Source: Crocinitomicaceae bacterium (GTDB taxonomy: Bacteria > Bacteroidota > Bacteroidia > Flavobacteriales_D > Crocinitomicaceae). Taken from it: 7,586 bases of DNA. Position numbers and translations under genes: made by a program. The DNA lies in assembly GCA_024643585.1 (NCBI GenBank), contig JAHEMP010000106.1, forward strand, positions 1-7,586, read 5' to 3'. This document shows, piece after piece, positions 1 to 5,845 of the stretch (position 1 is its first letter; each line of letters opens with the position of its first letter). Below the pieces are notes generated by a model. It was not told where the DNA came from. It ran no database searches and saw only the letters and a program-made list of their open reading frames with translations.

Positions 1-643
1 GAAAAAATCGGATCATTTTACAGAGGTAAGAGAAAGAATTGAACTAAACAAAGGTAAAATTCGGTCTAATGGACCAGATTTTTTATTGTTTCGAATGCTT
101 GAAGCGATAATAGATAATTACTATGAGGTTTTAGAAGAAATCACTCAAAGTACCCAAAGACTAGAGAAAAGGGTAATGCGCAGCACACAATCTGAAATTT
201 TAAAACTAATAGAACAGGATAAAAAACGTTTAGCAGAATTAAGAAAATTGGCTTTACCCATGAAGGACATCACTTCACAAATTCAAAAATCTGGAAATCC
301 ATTTTTTAGAAAAGAGAACAAATATTACTTCGACGATTTAAGAGATTATTGTACTGGAGTTCTAGAGGAAATTGACATAAACAAACAAATTTTGGATGGC
401 CTAACAAATTTGTACTATGCAGTTCAGGGGCAAAGAATGAATGAAATAATGAAGTTGCTGACTGTTGTAAGCGCCATTTTTATTCCACTCACATTTATTG
501 CAGGATTGTATGGGATGAACTTTGATAATATCCCAGAATTGCACATTGAGGGCGGCTATTATTACACTCTTGGAGGGATGTTAACTCTTGCTGTACTATT
601 AATATTCTACTTCAAACGACGCGGATGGCTGGGTAAAAATTAA
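1..643 (+). CDS. corA: CorA-family magnesium/divalent cation transporter, C-terminal part (5' end outside window)
   Basis: This is the C-terminal 213 residues of a CorA-type channel, which carries Mg2+ (in some members Co2+, Ni2+ or Zn2+) across the inner membrane as a homopentamer. The frame is open from base 2, and its first residues, including VRERIELNKGKIRSNGPDFL, match the conserved cytoplasmic region before the long stalk helix. The gene therefore starts upstream of the window and the internal TTG/ATG codons at 86 and 95 are not the start. A charged helical stretch follows, then TM1 (about fragment residues 152-170) ending in the signature YGMNF with Gly-Met-Asn at 171-173, the selectivity-filter motif of CorA. 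After a short periplasmic loop comes TM2 (about 186-204) and a basic tail KRRGWLGKN, as usual for the family. Family members are about 320-370 residues, so roughly 60% is present. The DUF1003 gene begins 11 bp after its stop, suggesting co-transcription. Substrate ion cannot be decided from this fragment. Confidence 0.93.
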   Translation, partial: KKSDHFTEVRERIELNKGKIRSNGPDFLLFRMLEAIIDNYYEVLEEITQSTQRLEKRVMRSTQSEILKLIEQDKKRLAELRKLALPMKDITSQIQKSGNPFFRKENKYYFDDLRDYCTGVLEEIDINKQILDGLTNLYYAVQGQRMNEIMKLLTVVSAIFIPLTFIAGLYGMNFDNIPELHIEGGYYYTLGGMLTLAVLLIFYFKRRGWLGKN

Positions 644-654
644 TTTATACTCCT

Positions 655-1191
655 ATGTACAAAGATGTAAAAACTTTGCTCAAATCTGAATCCGAGCAAT
701 TAAATAAATTACGAGATATTGTTTCAAAAGCTTTAACTGACCAAAGTTTAATTTTAGACAATCTACTCAATCCGCCGAAGGAAATTCTTACGCGTGGTCA
801 AAAAGTATCAGATAAAGTAGCTCGATTTGGAGGTAGTTGGGCCTTCATAATTTCCTTTTTTATTGTTTTAACCATGTGGATTAGTTACAATTCAATAGCT
901 CCGCTAAGGAAGGAATTCGATCCCTATCCGTTTATTTTGATGAATCTGATTCTTTCCTGCATAGCGGCATTGCAAGCGCCGATAATAATGATGAGTCAAA
1001 ATAGACAGGAAGAAAAAGATAGAAAACGAAGTGAGAATGATTATTTAATCAATTTAAAAGCCGAATTAGAGATTCGTAGTTTAAATCAAAAGATAGATTT
1101 GTTGCTGGAGGAAGAAATAAAGGTTCTTTTTGACAGCCAGGCAAAACAACTCGAAATTTTGAAACGAATAGAAGCTAAACTAAAAAATTAA
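655..1191 (+). CDS. DUF1003 family two-helix membrane protein
   Basis: A 178-residue protein of the DUF1003 family, whose molecular function is not established. The family core is clear: RFGGSWAFIISFF starts TM1 (about residues 62-79). The hallmark FDPYPFILMNLILSCIAALQ then leads into TM2 (about 93-113), ending in APIIMMSQNRQEEKDR (108-123), the most conserved part of the family. The N-terminal 55 residues are soluble and charged. Residues 130-178 are Leu/Glu/Lys rich with heptad-like spacing and probably form a coiled coil in the cytoplasm. The ATG at 655 is the first in-frame start after the corA stop and gives the expected family length. It has no Shine-Dalgarno sequence, which is normal in Bacteroidota. 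Tight linkage to corA suggests the two membrane proteins are made together, but a shared role in cation homeostasis is inference only. Confidence 0.9.
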   Translation: MYKDVKTLLKSESEQLNKLRDIVSKALTDQSLILDNLLNPPKEILTRGQKVSDKVARFGGSWAFIISFFIVLTMWISYNSIAPLRKEFDPYPFILMNLILSCIAALQAPIIMMSQNRQEEKDRKRSENDYLINLKAELEIRSLNQKIDLLLEEEIKVLFDSQAKQLEILKRIEAKLKN

Positions 1192-1237
1192 TACAACAGA
1201 AGTTTGAACATTTAAAATTTTGCTTTGTTATAAAACC

Positions 1238-1939
1238 ATGGCAAATTTTTTAGTAATTGGTGGGTCCTCAGGAATAGGACAGGCTATCGTTAAAACATTA
1301 TCGGAAAGTGGAAATACCGTTTTCGCAAGTTATTTTACAGGAGAGAATTTGGTCGAAGTTCCTGGGGTTACTTATTTCCAATACGATGTTAAAGATACAT
1401 TTCCAGATATTTCCTTTTTACCCGATTCCTTAGAAGGTTTGGTCTATTGTCCCGGTGCTATTGATCTGAAACCTTTCGGAAGAATGTCCCCAGAACAGTT
1501 CATGGAGGACTATAATTTACAAGTGATTGGAGCTGTTCGCTCTGTGCAGGCTGTTTCCTCTTTGTTGACAAAAGCAACTAGTCCGTCTATTTTGTTTTTT
1601 TCCACGGTTGCTGTTCAAATGGGTTTTCCTTTTCATGCAAAAGTCAGCTCGAGCAAAGGTGCAATAGAAGGTTTGACGAAAGCTTTGGCCGCAGAATATG
1701 CACCAAAAATACGAGTAAATGCAATTGCTCCGTCTTTAACAGACACTCCTCTTTCTTCGAAATTGTTGAGTTCTGAAGATAAAAAACTTGCAAATGCGCA
1801 AAGGCATCCTCTAAAAAAAATCGGCGAATCTCAAGATTTAGCAAATTTGGCAGAATTTTTATTGTCGGAGAAGGCATCATGGATCACGGGACAAATAATT
1901 CACATTGATGGTGGTATGTCTCAACTGAAAGTCGGTTAG
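1238..1939 (+). CDS. SDR-fold oxidoreductase-like protein lacking the catalytic Tyr
   Basis: A 233-residue protein with the short-chain dehydrogenase/reductase Rossmann fold. The nucleotide-binding loop GGSSGIGQ is at residues 8-15 directly after the first beta strand. The C-terminal signature RVNAIAPSLTDTPL and the closing WITGQIIHIDGGM are typical of classical SDRs. The active site is not typical. The usual Ser...Tyr-x-x-x-Lys triad aligns with Thr123 (in FFSTVAV), Val136 and Lys140 (in HAKVSSSKGAIEGL), so the proton-donor Tyr is absent while Lys is kept. The NNAG strand motif reads YCPG. Either the protein uses another chemistry or it binds nucleotide or ligand without classical reduction. 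I chose ATG 1238 over the upstream TTG at 1220 because it starts right at the first beta strand, as in relatives; the TTG would add six residues with no family counterpart. The SRPBCC gene follows after 27 bp. Substrate unknown. Confidence 0.9.
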   Translation: MANFLVIGGSSGIGQAIVKTLSESGNTVFASYFTGENLVEVPGVTYFQYDVKDTFPDISFLPDSLEGLVYCPGAIDLKPFGRMSPEQFMEDYNLQVIGAVRSVQAVSSLLTKATSPSILFFSTVAVQMGFPFHAKVSSSKGAIEGLTKALAAEYAPKIRVNAIAPSLTDTPLSSKLLSSEDKKLANAQRHPLKKIGESQDLANLAEFLLSEKASWITGQIIHIDGGMSQLKVG

Positions 1940-1966
1940 AAAGTTAATTAATAGTAATCTAAGCAA

Positions 1967-2437
1967 ATGGCATTTTATCAATTTAAAGCAGAGCAAACAA
2001 TTCCAGCTACAATGGGCGAAGTATGGGATTTTATGCGTTCACCACAAAACTTAAAGAAAATTACACCTGAGCACATGGGCTTTGATATAATCACCAAAGA
2101 AGTTCCAAAACAAATGTATCCAGGGATGATTGTTGCCTACAAGGTTAGCCCTATACTAGGAATAAAAATGATTTGGGTGACAGAGATAACTCACGTGGAG
2201 GAGGGAAGGTATTTTGTTGATGAGCAGCGCGTTGGTCCATATTCGGTGTGGCATCATGAACATTTTATTAGAGAAGAAAACGGTCGCGTAATAATGTCTG
2301 ATATTGTTACTTATGTTCCACCTTTTGGCTTTTTGGGTGCAATTGCAAATGCCTTATTTATTAAAAAGCAATTAAAATCAATTTTTGATTTTCGTTTTAA
2401 GGCGGTTGAAAGAGAATTTGGAAAAATAGAAAAATAA
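1967..2437 (+). CDS. SRPBCC (START-like) ligand-binding domain protein
   Basis: A 156-residue single-domain protein of the SRPBCC superfamily, resembling the uncharacterised ligand-binding group COG4276. The opening FKAEQTIPATMGEVWDFMRS (6-25) is the usual first strand and helix (xxxIpAPxxxVWxfxxxpxNLxxitP). GPYSVWHHEHF (90-100) is the conserved central strand pair of this subgroup, and the C-terminal helix from about 128 to 153 (ending FKAVEREFG) covers the hydrophobic cavity. There is no signal peptide, so it is cytoplasmic. Proteins of this fold bind hydrophobic small molecules; ligand and reaction are unknown here. It lies 27 bp after the SDR-like gene, so the two are probably co-expressed. 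My recollection, not testable here, is that this pair also occurs near photolyase/cryptochrome genes in other bacteria. The strong hairpin at 2447-2484 starts 10 bp past its stop. Confidence 0.87.
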   Translation: MAFYQFKAEQTIPATMGEVWDFMRSPQNLKKITPEHMGFDIITKEVPKQMYPGMIVAYKVSPILGIKMIWVTEITHVEEGRYFVDEQRVGPYSVWHHEHFIREENGRVIMSDIVTYVPPFGFLGAIANALFIKKQLKSIFDFRFKAVEREFGKIEK

Positions 2438-2446
2438 ATTTCTTAT

Positions 2447-2484
2447 ATGAAAAAAGCCAGCTTTAAGAAGCTGGCTTTTTTCAT
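2447..2484. terminator. Bidirectional intrinsic terminator between SRPBCC gene and pckA
   Basis: Bases 2447-2463 and 2468-2484 are perfect inverted repeats (17 bp) with a TAAG loop. The GC-containing core is GCCAGCTT/AAGCTGGC, preceded by six A and followed by six T. Read on either strand it gives a GC stem followed by a U tract, so it can stop transcription of the + strand block and of pckA on the - strand. It sits 10 bp after the SRPBCC stop and 17 bp after the pckA stop, exactly where a shared terminator between convergent genes is expected. Confidence 0.93.
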
Positions 2485-2501
2485 TATAGTTTATTAAGTA
2501 A

Positions 2502-4115
2502 CTATGCCATTACCTTGGGAGCGGCAGCTTTAATTGCTTCGCTCGTTTCAGCAGCATATTGTTCGAAATTTTTAACGAATTGTCCAGCCAAGTTGTTCGC
2601 TGTTTCATCAAATGCTGATTTATCAGCCCAAGTATCACGTGGATTCAAAAGTTCACTTGGAACATTTTCACATGTTTTCGGAATTTGTAAATCAAAGATT
2701 GGCATTTTCTGATATTCAACATCGTTTAATTTACCTGTCAAAGCAGCCGTTATCATTGCACGTGTGTACGATAATTTCATTCTGCTTCCTGTTCCATATG
2801 ATCCACCAGTCCAACCAGTGTTTATCAACCATACTTTGATGTCAGTTCCGTCTAATTTTTTTCCAAGCAATTCCGCATATTTAGCAGGGTGTAAAGGTAA
2901 AAAAGCTTTACCAAAACATGCTGAGAAAGTTGTTGTTGGCTCTGTAACACCCATTTCTGTACCAGCAACTTTCGCAGTATATCCAGACATGAAATGGTAC
3001 ATTGCTTGTTCTTTTGTCAATCGAGAAATTGGAGGTAACACTCCAAATGCATCTGCAGTTAAGAAAAAGATATTTTTTGGCGCAGTTCCTACAGATGGAA
3101 CAGCGATATTATCAATATAATGAATTGGGTAAGAAACACGGGTATTTTCTGTAATAGAATTGTCCGTGTAATCTGGTGTGGAAGAGTCTTCTTCAAAACC
3201 AATATTTTCCAAAATAGCACCAAATTTAATCGCATCAAAAATTTGAGGTTCTTTTTCTCTCGACAAATCAATTGTCTTTGCGTAACATCCGCCTTCGAAA
3301 TTGAAAACTGAATTTCCATCCCAACCGTGCTCGTCATCACCAATCAAACGACGATTTTCATCAGATGATAAAGTTGTTTTACCAGTACCTGACAAACCGA
3401 AGAAAATGGCTGTATCATGGCCCTCATTACCGATATTTGCAGAACAATGCATCGATAGTGTATTTTTCTCGTGTGGCAAGATATAATTCAATACCGAGAA
3501 AATTCCTTTTTTAATTTCACCTGTATAACCCGTTCCACCTATGATGATCATTTTCTTCGTGAAATTCAAGATGGCAAAATTTGCCTGGCGTGTGCCATCA
3601 ACTTCTGGATCTGCTTTGAATTCTGGTGCACAAACAATGTTCCATTCTGGAACGAAATTTTCAATTTCTTCGCTCGTTGGACGAAGAAACATATTGTATG
3701 CAAATTGATTTGCCCAAGGAGTTTCAGTAACAACGCGGATATTCATTTTAAACTTTGGATCTGCGCAAGCGTAACAATCACGCACCCAAACATCAGCTTC
3801 TTCTAAATGAGCTTTCATTTTATCGTAAAGCGCATCGAATTTTTCTGGAGAGAATTTTATGTTCACATCGCCCCACCATACTGAGTTTTCCGTTTTCTCA
3901 TCGCAGACAACAAATCTGTCTTTTGGAGAACGGCCAGTAAATTCACCTGTTTCAATTGCAATTGCACCTGTGTCAGTCAACATTCCTTCACCTAAAATGA
4001 TGGAATCTTCAACCAATTCAGCTGGACTCAAGTTCCAAAATTGTGCTCCTAAGTTTTTCAATCCTAATAGTGCTTCTAAATCGGTGTTTTTACCTTTTTT
4101 ACCATATATTTCCAT
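2502..4115 (-). CDS. pckA: Phosphoenolpyruvate carboxykinase (ATP)
   Basis: ATP-dependent PEP carboxykinase (oxaloacetate + ATP to PEP + ADP + CO2), the committing step of gluconeogenesis, cytoplasmic. The 537 residues match the usual length (about 530-540). Visible motifs in order: TGRSPKDRF (60-68) with the substrate-binding Arg62; YTGEIKKG (197-204) with metal- and substrate-binding Lys; MHCSANIG with metal-ligand His223; P-loop GLSGTGKTTLS (240-250); kinase-2 motif LIGDDEHGWD (258-266, Asp260/Asp261); NTRVSYPIHYIDN with Arg326; and the adenine-binding GGSYGTGSRMKLSYTRAMI (437-455). All key residues are present, so the enzyme should be active. The ATG at 4115 fits the family N-terminus and has an A-rich leader (AAAAAAAGTAC) in place of a Shine-Dalgarno sequence. 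It is transcribed alone: 246 bp separate it from the upstream peroxidase gene, and the shared hairpin lies downstream. The upstream region holds a -7-like box and an inverted repeat that could give carbon-source control. Confidence 0.98.
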   Translation of the reverse strand: MEIYGKKGKNTDLEALLGLKNLGAQFWNLSPAELVEDSIILGEGMLTDTGAIAIETGEFTGRSPKDRFVVCDEKTENSVWWGDVNIKFSPEKFDALYDKMKAHLEEADVWVRDCYACADPKFKMNIRVVTETPWANQFAYNMFLRPTSEEIENFVPEWNIVCAPEFKADPEVDGTRQANFAILNFTKKMIIIGGTGYTGEIKKGIFSVLNYILPHEKNTLSMHCSANIGNEGHDTAIFFGLSGTGKTTLSSDENRRLIGDDEHGWDGNSVFNFEGGCYAKTIDLSREKEPQIFDAIKFGAILENIGFEEDSSTPDYTDNSITENTRVSYPIHYIDNIAVPSVGTAPKNIFFLTADAFGVLPPISRLTKEQAMYHFMSGYTAKVAGTEMGVTEPTTTFSACFGKAFLPLHPAKYAELLGKKLDGTDIKVWLINTGWTGGSYGTGSRMKLSYTRAMITAALTGKLNDVEYQKMPIFDLQIPKTCENVPSELLNPRDTWADKSAFDETANNLAGQFVKNFEQYAAETSEAIKAAAPKVMA

Positions 4116-4149
4116 ATGTACTTTTTTTGCTTTTCGCTAATTTGAGCTA

Positions 4150-4157
4150 CAAAATTA
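4150..4157 (-). promoter_or_regulatory. Candidate Bacteroidota -7 promoter box for pckA
   Basis: On the - strand this reads TAATTTTG, an exact match to the Bacteroidota primary-sigma -7 consensus TAnnTTTG. It ends 34 nt before the pckA ATG, which would leave a leader of roughly 28 nt. No TTG-type -33 element is found at the expected spacing, so another upstream element or an activator may be needed. The call rests on motif and position only. Confidence 0.45.
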
Positions 4158-4168
4158 AGACTTCTAAA

Positions 4169-4205
4169 TGTTAATTAGGTATTATTTCATGTGTTTTAAT
4201 TAACA
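4169..4205. repeat. Perfect 9-bp inverted repeat upstream of pckA, possible operator
   Basis: TGTTAATTA at 4169-4177 and TAATTAACA at 4197-4205 are exact reverse complements separated by 19 nt. The repeat covers the region where the -33 element of the candidate pckA promoter should lie. The arms are about 28 nt apart centre to centre, closer to two or three helical turns than to a simple hairpin. It could be a binding site for a dimeric regulator. The high AT content makes chance occurrence possible. Confidence 0.35.
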
Positions 4206-4361
4206 AATTAAGGAAAGTTGTTTAATTTTTTTACCATTTACTTTTGGTACAAAATACAATTAGTATAAGGCTTTCATGAAATTTCAAATTAGTTTTTCGC
4301 CAACCTCTGACCGAATTCTACATCTAGTCAATTGTAAAAATTAGAATACGAATTTCTCTGG

Positions 4362-5357
4362 CTAATTACTTTGGAGTTTTACATACTCTAACGACCTAAA
4401 AAATTCGGTCAAAGCATATCGTTTTTCTTTTGACAAGTAAAAAGGAGAGATGACTGGATTCGTATTTGGATGTTTATTTCCTCCTTTCGAATAAAAAAGA
4501 AGCACATCATCCAATTTTTCTATACTACCATCGTGCATGTATGGAGAAGTTAGCGTGAGGTTACGCAAAGAGGGGACTTTAAAACTTCCAATTTCAGCGG
4601 AATCACCGTTTATTCTGAACCTACCTTTGTCATCAATTTTAGTGTAATCTGCATACAATCCATTGTTTTCGACAGCAAAGTTGGTAAAATAGGGTGCGGG
4701 ATGACATTGTGTGCAGTAAAGTTCTTCGGAAAAAATTTTCCATCCGTATTTCGCTTCTTTGGATATTGCACTTTCTTCGTGCTTGTAATAGTAACGATCA
4801 AAAGGCGAATTATCAGAAATTAATGTTCGTTGAAAGTTGGCCAAACTTCTTGTTAAGACATAAGCGTCCATCTCTTTGTTAAATAACCGAAGGGATTTCT
4901 GCCTGTATTCTTTAATTGAATTCAATTTAATTAGCAATTGATGAATATTATTTGCCATTTCTGCTGAATCTCGAAGGGGAACCAAAGCCTGCATTTCAAT
5001 AGTAGGTACTTGGCCATCTGCCATTAATGTATGTTGAAAAGCAACGTTTAATAAACTTGGGGCATTTCTCATTGAAAGTTTACCATCTATTCCTTCACTT
5101 AATTTCTTCCCGTCAGTAAAGGCTTTTGATGGAACATGACATGTTGCGCAGGCAACAGAATTGTCTAATGAAAGTCGTTTGTCAAAAAACAATTGTTTAC
5201 CAAATTCTGCTATTTCAGCATTGAACGGATTGTCTTTTGGGAAAGGAATTGGTCCTAAAACGCCCTTATCCTTTGAGGTACACTGAGAAAGTAAACATAA
5301 AAAAAATCCAAGGACGAAAAGCAAAAGCATCTTACCTAGATTTTTTGTTTGCTTCAT
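4362..5357 (-). CDS. Diheme cytochrome c peroxidase / MauG-like lipoprotein
   Basis: A 331-residue protein of the bacterial diheme cytochrome c peroxidase/MauG superfamily, which reduces H2O2 or oxidises protein and small substrates outside the inner membrane. The N-terminus has a positive start, a hydrophobic run (10-23) and a lipobox-like LSQC with Cys26, so it is probably a lipoprotein (Gln at -1 is less common). Two haem-attachment motifs are present: CATCH (70-74), followed by the family strings AFTDG and RNAPSLLNVAF, and CTQCH (215-219), followed by FKVPSLRNLTLTSPYMHDGS (259-278). Two positions are notable. The FWDGR motif, whose Trp lies between the haems in characterised members, here reads MADGQ (112-116). 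The residue aligning with the sixth ligand of the C-terminal haem appears to be Tyr289 in LLFYSKGG, as in MauG-type enzymes, rather than Met; this alignment is by eye. It starts 5 bp after the DUF2452 stop, so the two are surely co-transcribed. The substrate is unknown. Confidence 0.93.
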   Translation of the reverse strand: MKQTKNLGKMLLLFVLGFFLCLLSQCTSKDKGVLGPIPFPKDNPFNAEIAEFGKQLFFDKRLSLDNSVACATCHVPSKAFTDGKKLSEGIDGKLSMRNAPSLLNVAFQHTLMADGQVPTIEMQALVPLRDSAEMANNIHQLLIKLNSIKEYRQKSLRLFNKEMDAYVLTRSLANFQRTLISDNSPFDRYYYKHEESAISKEAKYGWKIFSEELYCTQCHPAPYFTNFAVENNGLYADYTKIDDKGRFRINGDSAEIGSFKVPSLRNLTLTSPYMHDGSIEKLDDVLLFYSKGGNKHPNTNPVISPFYLSKEKRYALTEFFRSLEYVKLQSN

Positions 5358-5362
5358 AATTT

Positions 5363-5809
5363 TTACAAATCTTTTGCTTTATCTAGAACATCCCACGTGT
5401 GGTCAGCCAATAAGCGGGTAGTGGCAACATAAGTAAAAGTTGTTTTACTGCGTCCCCAATCTGTCGGTGAAATCAAGGAAAGTAAATAGCGACCGTCTTC
5501 TTTCTCGTATAAATAGTAAACGTGATTAATCAATGGCTCAAAGCGCATTTCCGCAAGATAAATGTACTCCGATATTCGTTTACGATCTTGTAATTTGTTG
5601 GCTTGATCTGAGAGCAACTTCATTTGCTCGTAAATCTGACTCATTTGCATATCCGTCTGATGCTCCATAGCGGATAAAGCACGTCCTTTTAATTTCCCTT
5701 GATCTTCAGGTTTAACGAGCGCCGACCCCGAGTGATGCGCATATGGCAAAGTACTCGGAGTCTCGGTAATTTTATCAGGGTCTATCGGATTTACAAATTC
5801 TTTACTCAT
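5363..5809 (-). CDS. DUF2452 family protein
   Basis: A 148-residue soluble protein of the DUF2452 family, function unknown. Recognisable family strings are FVNPIDPDKITE (5-16), LPYAHHSGSALVKPEDQGKL (21-40) followed by KGRALSAM, the central helix with MSQIYEQMKLLSDQANKLQD (56-75), YLAEMRFEPLINHVYYLYEK (84-103), and the closing LLADHTWDVL (133-142). There is no signal peptide or membrane segment, so it should be cytoplasmic. The middle third is predicted helical, with possible coiled-coil pairing; the last third looks like beta strands around SLISPTDWG. It lies 36 bp after rocD and 5 bp before the peroxidase gene on the same strand, with no promoter-like box or hairpin in either gap, so it is probably the middle gene of a three-gene transcript. 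What links it to its neighbours biochemically cannot be told from the sequence. Confidence 0.88.
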   Translation of the reverse strand: MSKEFVNPIDPDKITETPSTLPYAHHSGSALVKPEDQGKLKGRALSAMEHQTDMQMSQIYEQMKLLSDQANKLQDRKRISEYIYLAEMRFEPLINHVYYLYEKEDGRYLLSLISPTDWGRSKTTFTYVATTRLLADHTWDVLDKAKDL

Positions 5810-5845
5810 AATTTCTAAACGATTAAAAGAGCAGAAAGTTTAAAT

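Larger units (their letters stand above)
4116..4361. other. Intergenic region upstream of pckA (246 bp, no gene)
   Basis: The longest non-coding stretch in the window, very AT rich, between the start of pckA and the stop of the peroxidase gene, both on the - strand. It contains no convincing ORF. The part near pckA has a -7-like box (4150-4157) and a 9-bp inverted repeat (4169-4177/4197-4205). The distal part has a weaker inverted repeat (4312-4320/4342-4350, one mismatch), which lacks a following U tract on the - strand. I therefore see no clear terminator for the upstream operon. Confidence 0.7.

Noticed and set aside
86..97. Internal TTG/ATG as start of a short CorA-like protein
   Set aside because: The frame is open to the left edge and the upstream residues match the CorA family, so the gene is cut by the window rather than short.
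1220..1237. TTG at 1220 as start of the SDR-like protein
   Set aside because: It would add six residues before the first beta strand; the ATG at 1238 gives the normal family start.
2764..3120. Open frame of 118 codons on the + strand inside pckA
   Set aside because: It is fully antisense to a well-conserved PEP carboxykinase and its translation shows no domain or realistic composition.
3471..3806. Open frame of 111 codons on the + strand inside pckA
   Set aside because: Antisense to pckA; rich in Trp, Phe and Cys in a way typical of a shadow frame, with no family resemblance.
4242..4254. Small palindrome TTTTG-GTA-CAAAA upstream of pckA as an operator
   Set aside because: Five-base arms in a very AT-rich region are expected by chance, and it is far from the candidate promoter.
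4312..4350. Inverted repeat after the peroxidase gene as a terminator
   Set aside because: The 9-bp arms have one mismatch and a 21-nt spacer, and no U tract follows on the - strand.
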